From: Paractinoplanes durhamensis | GTDB taxonomy: Bacteria > Actinomycetota > Actinomycetes > Mycobacteriales > Micromonosporaceae | Reading direction: 5' to 3' | NCBI RefSeq assembly: GCF_016862175.1 | Contig: NZ_BOML01000080.1 | Coordinates: forward strand, 1 to 62,842 | DNA: 62,842 nucleotides | In this document: piece after piece, positions 37,305-46,358 of the stretch | Numbering within the stretch: position 1 is the first letter of the stretch | Layout: every line of letters starts with the position of its first letter | Translations under genes and position numbers: made by a program | The notes under the pieces: generated by a model | Database searches by the model: none | The model's input: only the letters and a program-made list of their open reading frames with translations | What the model was told of the DNA's origin: nothing

Positions 37305-38081
37305 ATGACTTTCACGACGCGTACCCCCCGAATTGTTGCGGCCCGGCGCCTGCAGCGCCGTAGGGATCGCGATCAGACCGGGCGATTTCTGGCCGAAGGG
37401 CCGCAGGCGGTGCGCGAAGCGCTCGCCGCGGGGGTGGTGGTCGAGCTGTTCGGCACCGACGCCGCGCTGAACCGGCACGGTGACCTCGCGCTGCTCGCGC
37501 CGTCGGCCTCGGCGGTCGACGAGGACGCGATCGAGGCGCTCACCGAGACGGTGCAGCCGCAGGGGATCGTCGCGGTGTGCGAGCAGATGGACGTCACGCT
37601 CAGTGCGGCGCTCGCCAAGCGGCCACGGCTGGTGGCGGTGGTGGCCGAGATCCGGGATCCGGGGAACGCCGGCACCGTGCTGCGCACGGCCGACGCCGCC
37701 GGCGCCGACGCGGTGATCTTCGCGGGCGACGCGGTCGACCCCTACAACGGCAAATGTGTCCGGGCGTCGGCCGGCTCGCTGTTCCACGTCGATGTGGTGC
37801 GCACCGGGCTCGACCTCGTCGACGAACTGCGCGACTACGGCCTGCAGACGCTCGCGACCAGCGGGTACGGCGCGGATGATCTCGATTCGCTGCTGGACGA
37901 GGGGGCGCTCGCCGCGCCGACCGCGTGGATCTTCGGGTCGGAGGCGCACGGCCTGCCGAAGGATCTGCTGGAGGCGGCCGACCGGCAGGTCCGGGTGCCG
38001 ATCTACGGCGGTGCGGAGAGCCTGAACCTGGCGGCCGCGGCCGCCGTCTGCCTGTACGCGTCGGCCCGGGCGCACCGCTGA
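37305..38081 (+). CDS. TrmH-family (SpoU) RNA 2'-O-methyltransferase
   Basis: 258 aa. A substrate-binding N-terminal domain (FLAEGPQAVREAL) precedes the SPOUT knot with IRDPGNAGTVLRTADAAGAD, IFGSEAHGLP and VPIYGGAESLNLAAAAAVCLY. It methylates a ribose in rRNA or tRNA; the site is not predictable. ATG 37305 was chosen; the frame is open to 37266. The position between rplT and pheS is common in actinobacteria. Confidence 0.9.
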   Translation: MTFTTRTPRIVAARRLQRRRDRDQTGRFLAEGPQAVREALAAGVVVELFGTDAALNRHGDLALLAPSASAVDEDAIEALTETVQPQGIVAVCEQMDVTLSAALAKRPRLVAVVAEIRDPGNAGTVLRTADAAGADAVIFAGDAVDPYNGKCVRASAGSLFHVDVVRTGLDLVDELRDYGLQTLATSGYGADDLDSLLDEGALAAPTAWIFGSEAHGLPKDLLEAADRQVRVPIYGGAESLNLAAAAAVCLYASARAHR

Positions 38082-39073
38082 TGCGCGCCCTGGTCTACGA
38101 CGCCGTCGGTGCCCCGGTCGTGCTGCGCCAGATCCCCGAGCCGGCGCTGCCGGCCGACGGCGCGATCGTCGAGGTCCGAGCGACCGGCGTGTGCCGGTCC
38201 GACTGGCACGCGTGGCGCGGGCACGACCCGGTGCCGCTGCCGAACGTTCCCGGCCACGAGTTCGCCGGGGTGATCGCCGCACTCGGCAGTGACGTCACCG
38301 GCTTCGCGGTGGGTGACCGGGTCACCGTGCCGTTCGTCAACGGGTGCGGGCTCTGTGACTACTGCCGGTCCGGCAACGCGCAGGTGTGCCCGGCCCAGAC
38401 GCAGCCCGGATTCACCCATCCGGGGTCGTTCGCCGAGCGGGTCGCGGTGCGGGCGGCGGAGACCAACCTGGTCCGGCTGCCCGACGAGATCGACTTCGTC
38501 GGGGCGGCCGCGCTCGGCTGCCGTTTCGCGACCGCGTTCCGGGCCCTGCGCGGGCCGCTCCGGCCGGGCGCGACCGTCGCGGTCTACGGCTGCGGCGGCG
38601 TCGGCCTGTCCGCGGTGATGATCGCCGTTGCTCTGGGTGCGCGAGTGCTCGCGGTGGATCCGTCGCCGGCTGCCCGCGCCGCCGCGGTCGACCTCGGTGC
38701 GGTGGCCAAGACCGAGGTCCTCGGCGAGGCGGACGTGGCGATCGACGCGTACGGCTCGGCCGACACCGCGATGGCCTCGGTGCGCAGCCTGCGCCGCGGT
38801 GGCCGGCACGTGCAGGTCGGGCTGATGCTCGGCGGCGACGCGCGGGCGCCGCTGCCGTGGGACCTGGTCGTCGCGCACGAGCTGGAGATCCTCGGCTCGC
38901 ACGGGATGGCCGCGGTCGACTACCCGGCCATGCTCGACCTGGTGGTGTCCGGCAAGCTCAACCCGCGGCGCCTGGTCGGCTCGACCATCCCGCTGGCCGA
39001 GGCCGGAACCGCCCTGATGGCGATGGACTCGGCGGTGGCGCACGCGGGCGGGATCGTCGTGGCGGTATGCTGA
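38081..39073 (+). CDS. Zinc-dependent alcohol dehydrogenase
   Basis: 330 aa, an MDR-type oxidoreductase. Catalytic zinc ligands Cys in TGVCRSDWH and GHEFAG, the structural zinc cluster in NGCGLCDYCRSGNAQVC, and the NAD-binding VYGCGGVGLSAVMIA with VDPSPA are visible. Substrate unknown. The ATG shares a base with the upstream TGA (TGATG), so it is co-translated with the methyltransferase. Confidence 0.92.
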   Translation: MRALVYDAVGAPVVLRQIPEPALPADGAIVEVRATGVCRSDWHAWRGHDPVPLPNVPGHEFAGVIAALGSDVTGFAVGDRVTVPFVNGCGLCDYCRSGNAQVCPAQTQPGFTHPGSFAERVAVRAAETNLVRLPDEIDFVGAAALGCRFATAFRALRGPLRPGATVAVYGCGGVGLSAVMIAVALGARVLAVDPSPAARAAAVDLGAVAKTEVLGEADVAIDAYGSADTAMASVRSLRRGGRHVQVGLMLGGDARAPLPWDLVVAHELEILGSHGMAAVDYPAMLDLVVSGKLNPRRLVGSTIPLAEAGTALMAMDSAVAHAGGIVVAVC

Positions 39074-39135
39074 CGCACGTGTCAGGTCCGATGAAGCTGT
39101 TTATCCGGCCCGCTGGTCGCGGGCGCCGGGTCTGA
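39067..39135 (+). CDS. Possible 22-aa upstream ORF before pheS
   Basis: An ATG overlapping the end of the dehydrogenase gene opens a short frame containing MKLFIRPAGRGRRV and ending at TGA. It lies upstream of the candidate pheS -10, so it is probably not in the main pheS transcript, and it has only one Phe codon. Weak candidate. Confidence 0.2.
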   Translation: MLTHVSGPMKLFIRPAGRGRRV

Positions 39136-39188
39136 CTCTCCGCGCGTTCACTCCCTGACCGGCGGGCTGCGGCTCAGCCGCTGCTCCG

Positions 39189-39194
39189 TAGACT
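39189..39194 (+). promoter_or_regulatory. Candidate pheS -10 element
   Basis: TAGACT in CCGTAGACTG lies 31 bp before the pheS ATG, in the same decamer seen before def. No strong -35. Confidence 0.45.
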
Positions 39195-39225
39195 GCCCGA
39201 TGGCATTTCCGGTGTGAGGGAGATT

Positions 39226-40287
39226 ATGTCGTACCGCAATGATCCATACGACCCGAAGCAGGCTGCCCTGTTGTCGCCTGACTCGCTCGGCGAAGCTGTT
39301 TCAGCCGCTCAGCAGGCGTTCGGTGCCGCGTCCGATCTGGATGCGCTCGGCGCGCTGAAGCCGGCCCATCTCGGGGACCGCTCGCCGATTTCGCTCGCCC
39401 GCCGGGAGATCGGCTCGCTGCCGCCGGCCGCGAAGTCCGACGCCGGCAAGCGGGTCAACGAGGCCCGCCAGGCCGTCCAGGGTGCGTTCGACGCCCGCTT
39501 CGCCGAGCTGGAGCTCGAACGGGCCGACCGCGTGCTGGTCGAGGAGCGGGTCGACGTCACCCTGCCGTGGGACCGCCGCCCGCGCGGTGCCCGGCACCCG
39601 CTGACCACCCTGCAGGAGCACATGGGCGACCTGTTCGCCGGCATGGGCTACGACGTGGTGGAGGGTCCCGAGCTGGAGCTCGAGTGGGCCAACTTCGACG
39701 CGCTCAACATCGGCCCGGACAACCCGGTCCGCGGCTCGATGGACACGTTCTACGTGGACCTGCCCGGCCTGGTGATGCGCACCCACACGTCGCCCGGCCA
39801 GGTGCGCACCATGCTCACCCGGCAGCCGCCGATCTACGTGGTCTGCCCGGGCCGGGTCTACCGCTCCGACGAGCTGGACGCCACCCACAGCCCGGTCTTC
39901 CACCAGATCGAAGGCCTGGTCGTCGACGAGGGCATCACCATGGCCCACCTGCGCGGCACCCTCGACCACTTCGCCAAGGCGATGTTCGGGCCGGACGCGC
40001 GCACCCGCTGGCGGCCGCACTACTTCCCGTTCACCGAGCCGTCCGCCGAGTTCGACGTGTGGTTCGCCCAGCACCGGGACGGGCCGCGCTGGGTCGAGTG
40101 GGGTGGCTGCGGCATGGTCAACCCGCGGGTGCTGGTGGCCTGCGGCATCGACCCGGATCGGTATTCCGGCTTCGCGTTCGGGATGGGCGTGGACCGCACC
40201 CTGATGTTCCGCAACGGCGTCGGCGACATGCGCGACCTCGTCGAGGGCGACACCCGCTTCACCGTCAACTTCGGCATGGAGGTCTGA
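39226..40287 (+). CDS. pheS: Phenylalanine-tRNA ligase alpha subunit
   Basis: 353 aa. The class II catalytic core shows HPLTTLQEHMGDLFAGMGY, FDALNIGPDNPVRGSMDTFY, RTHTSPGQVRTM (motif 2 region) and GFAFGMGVDRTLMFRNGV (motif 3). ATG 39226 follows AGGGAG; a GTG at 39214 is possible. pheT follows after 4 bp. Confidence 0.97.
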   Translation: MSYRNDPYDPKQAALLSPDSLGEAVSAAQQAFGAASDLDALGALKPAHLGDRSPISLARREIGSLPPAAKSDAGKRVNEARQAVQGAFDARFAELELERADRVLVEERVDVTLPWDRRPRGARHPLTTLQEHMGDLFAGMGYDVVEGPELELEWANFDALNIGPDNPVRGSMDTFYVDLPGLVMRTHTSPGQVRTMLTRQPPIYVVCPGRVYRSDELDATHSPVFHQIEGLVVDEGITMAHLRGTLDHFAKAMFGPDARTRWRPHYFPFTEPSAEFDVWFAQHRDGPRWVEWGGCGMVNPRVLVACGIDPDRYSGFAFGMGVDRTLMFRNGVGDMRDLVEGDTRFTVNFGMEV

Positions 40288-40291
40288 GGCG

Positions 40292-42769
40292 ATGAAGACG
40301 TCGCTGTCCTGGCTGCGGGACTATGTCGAGCTGCCCTCCGCCCTCTCGGTGGACGAGCTCGACGACGCGCTGACCAACCTCGGCATGGAGGTCGAGTCGA
40401 TCGTCGACCAGGGCGCCACCGTGCAGGGTGAGCTGGTCGTCGGCAAGGTGCTGACCATCGAGGAGCTGACCGGCTTCAAGAAGCCGATCCGGTTCTGCAC
40501 GGTGGACGTCGGCAAGGGTGCGCCGCAGGAGATCGTCTGCGGTGCCCGGAACTTCGCCGTCGACGACCTCGTCGTGGTCATTCTCCCCGGCGGCGAACTG
40601 CCGGGTGGATTCAAGATCGGGGCCCGCAAGACGTACGGCCGCAACTCCAACGGCATGATCTGTTCGGCCGCCGAGCTCGGTCTGTCCGGCGACCACTCGG
40701 GCATCATCGTGCTGCCGGCCGGGTCGGCGACGCCCGGGGTGGACGCACGGCCGGCGGTCGGGCTCGACGACGTCGTGGTCGATGTGGAGATCACCCCCGA
40801 CCGCGGCTACGAGATGAGCCTGCGCGGCCTGGCACGCGAGTTGTCGTACGCCTTCGACGCCGCGTACACAGATCCGGCTGAAATTGACGCACCCAGCGGG
40901 ACCACCGATGTTCCGTTCGTGGTGTCCGTCGAGGACACCGTCGGCTGTGACCGCTTCACCGCCCGGGTGGTGCGGGGCATCGACCCGTCCGCGCCGTCAC
41001 CCGACTGGATGCAGCGGCGCCTCGTCGCGGCCGGCATCCGCACCATCTCGCTGCCGGTCGACATCACCAACTACCTGATGCTCGAACTCGGCCAGCCGAT
41101 GCACGTGTTCGACCTCAACCGGATCGCCGGCTCGCTGGTGGTCCGGCGCAGCCGGCCGGGGGAGAAGCTCACCACCCTGGACGGCGTGGCCCGCGTGCTC
41201 GACGCCGAGGACATGGTGATCTGCGACGACACCGGCCCGATCTCGCTCGCCGCGGTGATGGGCGGCGAGACCAGCGAATGGCAGGCCGACACCGTCGACG
41301 TGCTGCTCGAGGCCGCGCACTGGGACCCGGTCATGGTGGGTCGCACCGCCCGCCGGCACAAGCTGTTCAGCGAGGCCGCGAAGCGCTGGGAGCGGGGCGT
41401 CGACCCGAGCCTGACCCTGGCCGCCCTCGAGCGCGCCGTGCAGATCCTCACCACGCACGCCGGCGGCACCGTCGACGAGCGGGTCCTCGACATCGACCAC
41501 CGGGTCCATCCCGGCCCGATCCTGCTCGACCCGGCCCTGCCCGGGCAGCGGATCGGCATCCCCTACCCGGCCTCCGCGGTGGTCGAGTCGCTCACCCGGA
41601 TCGGCTGCACGGTCACCGGCACCGAGCCGCTCGAGGTCACCCCGCCGGCCTGGCGCCCGGATCTCGTCGCCCCGATCGACCTGGTCGAGGAGGTCGCCCG
41701 GCTCGGCGGCTACAACAACATCCCCAGCGTGCTGCCGCCGGCCCGGGGCGGGTCCGGCATCACCGCCGCGCAGCGCCGGCGCCGTTCGGTCGGCCGGGCG
41801 CTGGCCGAGAACGGTTACATCGAGGTCTGGACCTACCCGTTCGTCGCGCCCGGGCTCGCCGACGCGCTCGGCTATCCCGAGGACGACCAGCGGCGCAGCG
41901 CGGTCCGGCTGACCAACCCGCTGTCCGAAGAAGAGCCTTTGCTGCGTACGTCGTTGCTGGCGCCGCTGCTCGGCACCCTCAAGCGGAACCTGAGCCGGGG
42001 CCGGCGCGACCTGGCGCTCTACGAGATCGGCACGGTGTTCCTGCCGGGCCGCTCCGACACCCCGCCCCCGGCGATGGGCGTCGACCGGCGCCCCAACGAC
42101 GCCGACTGGGCGACCGCGAACCTGTTCGTGCCGGCCCAGCCGTGGCACCTCGCGGTCGTGCTGACCGGCGACATCGCCCCGTCCGGCTGGTGGGGCCCCG
42201 GCCGCGCCGCGATCTGGGCGGACGCTCTCGAAGCCGCCAGGATCACGCTGTCGGCCGCCGGCATCGCGGACTCCCGGGTCACCGTCGCCGCGGCGTCGCA
42301 CGCGCCCTGGCACCCCGGCCGGTGCGCGTCGATCGCGGTGGACGGCCAGATCCTGGGCTACGCCGGCGAGCTGCACCCGGCCGTGGTCAGCGCCCTGGAC
42401 CTGCCCAAGCGCACCTGCGCGATGGAGCTGGACCTGACCGCGATTCCCGCTGCTCCGGTCGTGCAGGGCATCCGGATCACGTCGTTCCCGCCGGCCCTGA
42501 TCGACGTGGCGCTGGAGCTGGACCGTTCGGTCCCGGCCGCCGAGGTCGAGGCGGCGCTGGCCGAGGGCGCGGGCGAGCTGCTGGAGTCGGTGGCGCTGTT
42601 CGACGTGTACGAGTCGGACCAGCTCGGCGAGGGCAAGCGCTCCCTCGCCTACAAGCTGACCTTCCGCGCGCCCGACCGCACCCTCACCTCGGAGGAGGCC
42701 CTGGCGGCCCGGGACGCCGCGGTCGCCGCGGCGGCCGCCCGCTTCGGGGCGACCCTGCGCGGAGCCTGA
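40292..42769 (+). CDS. pheT: Phenylalanine-tRNA ligase beta subunit
   Basis: 825 aa, full length. An N-terminal tRNA-binding EMAP-like domain (about 40-160) is followed by B3/B4 editing and B5 domains, the catalytic-like domain and a C-terminal anticodon-binding FDX-ACB domain (about 730-825, RITSFPPALIDVALELD). It forms the alpha2-beta2 enzyme with PheS. Confidence 0.97.
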   Translation: MKTSLSWLRDYVELPSALSVDELDDALTNLGMEVESIVDQGATVQGELVVGKVLTIEELTGFKKPIRFCTVDVGKGAPQEIVCGARNFAVDDLVVVILPGGELPGGFKIGARKTYGRNSNGMICSAAELGLSGDHSGIIVLPAGSATPGVDARPAVGLDDVVVDVEITPDRGYEMSLRGLARELSYAFDAAYTDPAEIDAPSGTTDVPFVVSVEDTVGCDRFTARVVRGIDPSAPSPDWMQRRLVAAGIRTISLPVDITNYLMLELGQPMHVFDLNRIAGSLVVRRSRPGEKLTTLDGVARVLDAEDMVICDDTGPISLAAVMGGETSEWQADTVDVLLEAAHWDPVMVGRTARRHKLFSEAAKRWERGVDPSLTLAALERAVQILTTHAGGTVDERVLDIDHRVHPGPILLDPALPGQRIGIPYPASAVVESLTRIGCTVTGTEPLEVTPPAWRPDLVAPIDLVEEVARLGGYNNIPSVLPPARGGSGITAAQRRRRSVGRALAENGYIEVWTYPFVAPGLADALGYPEDDQRRSAVRLTNPLSEEEPLLRTSLLAPLLGTLKRNLSRGRRDLALYEIGTVFLPGRSDTPPPAMGVDRRPNDADWATANLFVPAQPWHLAVVLTGDIAPSGWWGPGRAAIWADALEAARITLSAAGIADSRVTVAAASHAPWHPGRCASIAVDGQILGYAGELHPAVVSALDLPKRTCAMELDLTAIPAAPVVQGIRITSFPPALIDVALELDRSVPAAEVEAALAEGAGELLESVALFDVYESDQLGEGKRSLAYKLTFRAPDRTLTSEEALAARDAAVAAAAARFGATLRGA

Positions 42770-42800
42770 CCGGTCTGGTCACCACCGGCCCGCAGGTTCG

Positions 42801-43169
42801 TTACTGCGAGTCGGTGGTGACCGACCGGTAGTAGGAGATCTTCCCGCGGATGTGCTCCCGCTGCCGAAGCAGCGAGTCGATCCGCTCCTCGACGTCCCGG
42901 TCGTGCTCCTCGAGCAGCGCGATCCGGTCCGGAATCGACTCCTCATCCCGGCTGAGCTCGGCAAACTCGAGCATCCGGGCGATCGGCATGCCGGTGTCCC
43001 GAAGACAGCGCAACATCTCCAGCCAGCCCACGTCATCATCGCGATATTGCCGCCGCCCACCCGACGTGCGAGGCACATCTTCGAGCAGCCCGATCTTCTC
43101 GTAGTAGCGAAGCGTGTCGAGACTGAACCCGGTCTTCTCGACAACCTGTCCGGGGGTATAGGTGGGCAT
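42801..43169 (-). CDS. MerR-family transcriptional regulator
   Basis: 122 aa. The N-terminal winged helix reads YTPGQVVEKTGFSLDTLRYYEKIGLL (about 4-29), followed by the wing GGRRQYRDDDV and a long dimerisation coiled coil with LEEHDRDVEERIDSLLRQR. There are no metal-binding cysteines at the C-terminus, so an organic ligand or redox-neutral role is more likely. The start MPTYTPGQ was chosen as the family start. Confidence 0.87.
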   Translation of the reverse strand: MPTYTPGQVVEKTGFSLDTLRYYEKIGLLEDVPRTSGGRRQYRDDDVGWLEMLRCLRDTGMPIARMLEFAELSRDEESIPDRIALLEEHDRDVEERIDSLLRQREHIRGKISYYRSVTTDSQ

Positions 43170-43214
43170 GCCGGTCAGGCTACGTCGAGTCCCTCGGCAG
43201 CGCCGCCCGCACCA

Positions 43215-43300
43215 GCGGCCAGATGCCAACAAAAGTAGCGGCCAGATGACCACGGATCATGCGGCCAGATGACCACGGATCATGCGGCCGGATCGCCACT
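43215..43300. repeat. 23-bp tandem direct repeat with partial flanking copies
   Basis: Two identical 23-bp units, 43238-43260 and 43261-43283, start GCGGCCAGATGACCAC and end GGATCAT. A partial copy precedes (43215, AGCGGCCAGATG) and another follows (43284, GCGGCCGGAT). Repeated segments like this occur at insertion-sequence ends, so it may be an IS scar next to a pseudogene. Confidence 0.75.
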
Positions 43301-43347
43301 GAGGTGGCATGTCGCTCGCCGCGCGTGCATTCGGGCAGGATCAGGGC

Positions 43348-43701
43348 ATGACTTCACTGGTCCTCTCGCCGGAGCGGCGTGCGCAGTTGGCCGGGTTGCT
43401 CGGCGACGAGCGGCGCCTCGACGCGGAGTATCCGAGAGTGGCCGAATACCTGGACGCCGCCGCCGCGCTGCCCGGCACCGGAGATACCGAGGCCGATCGA
43501 TTGTTCGATCTGTGGTTGTTGCACTACATGACCGACGGCAGCGCGGAAAGCGGCAACCCTTACTGGGAGATCGTTGCGCCGTCGACCGCGAAGACGCCGT
43601 CGCTGACGACCGCCTTGGCCTCTCGGGGTCCGATGCAAACCCGGACCTGTCAGGAACGACATGGTGTGGCCGGCGGCTACGCCCACCACCAGCACACCTG
43701 A
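43348..43701 (+). CDS. Hypothetical protein, possibly truncated
   Basis: 117 aa from ATG 43348. The first 75 residues look like normal coding sequence (MTSLVLSPERRAQLAGLLGD, then an acidic helical region), but the C-terminal third overlaps the antisense SAM-hydrolase pseudogene and has poor composition. It may be a 5' fragment of a gene broken by the same rearrangement. No family recognised. Confidence 0.45.
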   Translation: MTSLVLSPERRAQLAGLLGDERRLDAEYPRVAEYLDAAAALPGTGDTEADRLFDLWLLHYMTDGSAESGNPYWEIVAPSTAKTPSLTTALASRGPMQTRTCQERHGVAGGYAHHQHT

Positions 43702-43974
43702 CGGCAGGCGGCAGGCGGCCAGGGGCTCGCCGGCGGTGTCGGTGCGCGCGTTGGTTTCGTCGCTTCGGGGCGCTGCGTTCGCGTACACAAGCGGTCTTCT
43801 GGCCCTTCGCCGAAGGCGAGCTGAGCCACGCAGAAGCCGGCGCCGGCGGTGTCGAACCTGGGCACCGGGACCTCGACGACCTCGGCGTGCGGCAGGGGCG
43901 CGGCGAACCGTCGGCGCACCTCGGCGAAAGGCGAGATCGCCGACGCCGTAGTCGGCCACGATCGTGATCAACAT
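43560..43974 (-). pseudogene. Decayed SAM hydroxide adenosyltransferase (SAM hydrolase family)
   Basis: Family-like segments are spread over different frames: MLITIVADYGVGDLAF, then after a shift AEVRRRFAAPLPHAEVV with FDTAGAGFCVAQLAFGEG, then LVYANAAPRSDETNAR with LPSGVLVVGVAAGHTMSF, then a jump to KAVVSDGVFAVDGATIS and a TAA. These match PF01887 proteins in order, but the middle and C-terminal regions are deleted. At least two frameshifts and one large deletion make function impossible. Confidence 0.75.
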
Positions 43975-44014
43975 ATCTTCAGGCTAACGGTGATCTCGTG
44001 ACATTCTGGATCGT

Positions 44015-45028
44015 ATGCGGGACGAACCACTGCGCAAGCTCGGCTTTCTGACCATCGGGCTGTTCGATGGGGACAATCCCCGGGCCGGTCACGAATCGAC
44101 TCTGGAGATCATCAAGCTGGGGGAGGACCTCGGCTTCGACAGTGCCTGGGTGCGCCACCGCCACCTGCAGTACGGCATCTCCTCGCCGGTCGCGGTGCTG
44201 GCCGCCGCCTCCCAGCGCACCTCCCGCATCGATCTGGGCACCGCCGTCATCCCGCTGGGCTGGGAAAATCCGCTGCGCCTCGCCGAGGATCTGGCCACCG
44301 TCGACATCCTGTCGGGCGGGCGGCTCAATCCGGGTGTCAGTGTGGGCCCGCCGATGCAGTACGAGAAGGTCAAGCCGGCCCTCTATCCGGACACGGCTGA
44401 CCACGAGGATTTCAGCTACGCCCGGGTCGAGCGACTGCTGTCCTTCGTCCGCGGGGAGCCCGCCACCGATTTCGCCGGCACCGAGGGTTTCGAGGTCTTC
44501 TCCCACCGGGTCGAGCCGCACGCGGCCGGGCTGGGCAGCCGGTTGTGGTACGGCGGGGCCAGCCTCCGTTCGGCGCAGTGGGCCGGCGAGCACCGGATGA
44601 ACTTCCTGACCAGCAGCGTCGTCAAGGCCGAGGAGGCCGAGGACTTCGCCGAGATCCAGCTGTCGCACATCCGCGCGTTCCGGGCCCACCACCCCGACGG
44701 GGAGCGGGCCCGGGTCTCGCAGGGCCTGGTGGTCATTCCCACCGATTCGGCGACCGCCGATCAAAAGGCCCGATATCTTGCGTACGCCGAGAAGCGCACC
44801 CCCCGTACCGCCGCCCCACAGGGACCGGCGCGGATGCTCTTCTCGATCGACTACGTGGGCAGCTCCGAGCAGATCGCCGAGCGGCTGCGCGCGCATGCCG
44901 GGTTCCGTGCGGTCGACGAGGTCGCGTTCGCGCTGCCGTTCAGCTTCGAGCACGACGACTACGTGCAGATCCTCACCGACAGCGCCACCAAGCTGGGCCC
45001 GGCGCTCGGCTGGAAACCGCCGGCCTAG
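44015..45028 (+). CDS. LLM-class flavin-dependent oxidoreductase
   Basis: 337 aa, a luciferase-like TIM barrel (PF00296). LGFLTIGLFDG, IDLGTAVIPLGWENPLRLAEDLATVDILSGGRL and WYGGASLRSA are typical of FMN or F420-dependent members. The substrate is unknown. The stop overlaps the convergent gene's stop by 4 nt. Confidence 0.88.
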   Translation: MRDEPLRKLGFLTIGLFDGDNPRAGHESTLEIIKLGEDLGFDSAWVRHRHLQYGISSPVAVLAAASQRTSRIDLGTAVIPLGWENPLRLAEDLATVDILSGGRLNPGVSVGPPMQYEKVKPALYPDTADHEDFSYARVERLLSFVRGEPATDFAGTEGFEVFSHRVEPHAAGLGSRLWYGGASLRSAQWAGEHRMNFLTSSVVKAEEAEDFAEIQLSHIRAFRAHHPDGERARVSQGLVVIPTDSATADQKARYLAYAEKRTPRTAAPQGPARMLFSIDYVGSSEQIAERLRAHAGFRAVDEVAFALPFSFEHDDYVQILTDSATKLGPALGWKPPA

Positions 45029-45474
45029 AGGGCCGGCACCGTGAGGGTCTGCCCCTCCTGCATCTGGGTGATCGGGACCAGGGCGGCCGGCTTTCCGGCC
45101 ATCAGCACCAGGGTGGTGGCGCCCTGCAGGTCCACGCCCTTCAGCTTGCTGACGTCGCTCGCGGACACCGTCACCGTGCCGTTCTTGCGGTGGGCGTGCA
45201 CGTCGCCGAGCGGTCCGTTGAGGACCAGGCACATCTTCTTGCCGTCGTGCTCGACGTAGTAGCTGTCCGCGTCGCACATGCCGAGCGCCCGGCCCAGCAG
45301 GCCCGGCCGCTGGTCGACCTCGGTGGTGACCTGCTCGTCCAGCCCATAGACGGCCACCTCGTGGTCGCCCGGGAGCAGCAACGGATCCCGTACCACCGCA
45401 AGAGCTCCGGCCGCGCTCAGCGCGAGCACCACGACCGCCCCGACCACCCACGGCCATCCACGTTTTTTCGCCAT
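45025..45474 (-). CDS. Membrane-anchored hypothetical protein
   Basis: 149 aa. A basic N-terminus (MAKKRGW) and one membrane segment (about 8-28) precede an extracytoplasmic domain with two Cys (MCDADSYYVEHDGKKMCLV) that could pair. No family recognised. Probably a small cell-surface protein. Confidence 0.7.
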   Translation of the reverse strand: MAKKRGWPWVVGAVVVLALSAAGALAVVRDPLLLPGDHEVAVYGLDEQVTTEVDQRPGLLGRALGMCDADSYYVEHDGKKMCLVLNGPLGDVHAHRKNGTVTVSASDVSKLKGVDLQGATTLVLMAGKPAALVPITQMQEGQTLTVPAL

Positions 45475-45605
45475 GGCAGGAACCCTATGGACGCTGCGGG
45501 GCCGCCGCCTGAGTCAGGCTACTCAGCCGAGGTATAGGTAGCCCTACCCCGGGACGGACGCCAGCCGCAGCGACATCCATCGCTCGCCCGCATAGCGTTT
45601 TTGCC

Positions 45606-46358
45606 ATGACGACAACCATCATGACCAGGGAAGACGCGGCGGTGACGCTGCGCGGGATCAGCCGGTCCTACGGCCGTGGCAACGCCGCGGTCCGGGCCGT
45701 CGACAACGTGACTCTCGCGTTCCCCCGGGGCGCCTGGACGGCCGTGATGGGCCCGTCCGGCTCCGGCAAATCGACGCTGCTGCACTGCGCGGCCGGCCTC
45801 GAACGCGTCGACGAGGGCCAGGTCCTCCTCGGCGACACCGACCTCACCGCCGCGCGCGACCGCACCCTGACCGAGCTACGGCGTACCCGGATCGGCTTTG
45901 TCTTCCAGAGCTTCAACCTGATCGGCTCGATGACCGCCGCGCAGAACGTCGCACTCCCGCTGCGCCTGGCCGGCCAGCGCCCGTCGGCCGCCGTCGTGCG
46001 GGACACCCTCGCCTCGGTCGGGCTCGCCGACCGTGCCCGGCACCGGCCGCGCGAACTGTCCGGCGGCCAGCAGCAGCGCGTCGCGCTGGCCCGCGCCATG
46101 GTGACCCGGCCCGACGTGCTCTTCGCCGACGAACCGACCGGCGCGCTCGACTCGACGTCGGCCGCCGTGGTCCTCGACATGATGCGGCAGATGGCGTCGA
46201 ACGGGCAGAGCATCGTGATGGTCACCCACGATCCGCTCGCCGCCGCCCGCGCCGACGCGGTGATCTTCCTGCGCGACGGGCGGGTGGTCGACCGGCTGGC
46301 CGGCGCGAGTGCCGGCCAGGTCGCCGCCCGTCTTACCGCGCTGGAGGTCGGGCCATGA
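45606..46358 (+). CDS. ABC transporter ATPase of the MacB/LolD type
   Basis: 250 aa. Walker A GPSGSGKST, Q-loop FQSFNLIGSMT, signature LSGGQQQR and Walker B VLFADEPTGALD, the last characteristic of FtsX-partner ATPases. It overlaps the permease start (ATGA). Likely role: efflux of peptides or drugs, or cell-envelope stress response. Confidence 0.93.
   Translation: MTTTIMTREDAAVTLRGISRSYGRGNAAVRAVDNVTLAFPRGAWTAVMGPSGSGKSTLLHCAAGLERVDEGQVLLGDTDLTAARDRTLTELRRTRIGFVFQSFNLIGSMTAAQNVALPLRLAGQRPSAAVVRDTLASVGLADRARHRPRELSGGQQQRVALARAMVTRPDVLFADEPTGALDSTSAAVVLDMMRQMASNGQSIVMVTHDPLAAARADAVIFLRDGRVVDRLAGASAGQVAARLTALEVGP

Noticed and set aside
39067..39225. Phe attenuator or T-box before pheS
   Set aside because: The short ORF has one Phe codon and lies upstream of the candidate -10; there is no T-box sequence or terminator.
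43215..43300. CRISPR-like array
   Set aside because: The 23-bp units are directly adjacent without spacers and there are only two full copies; no cas genes.
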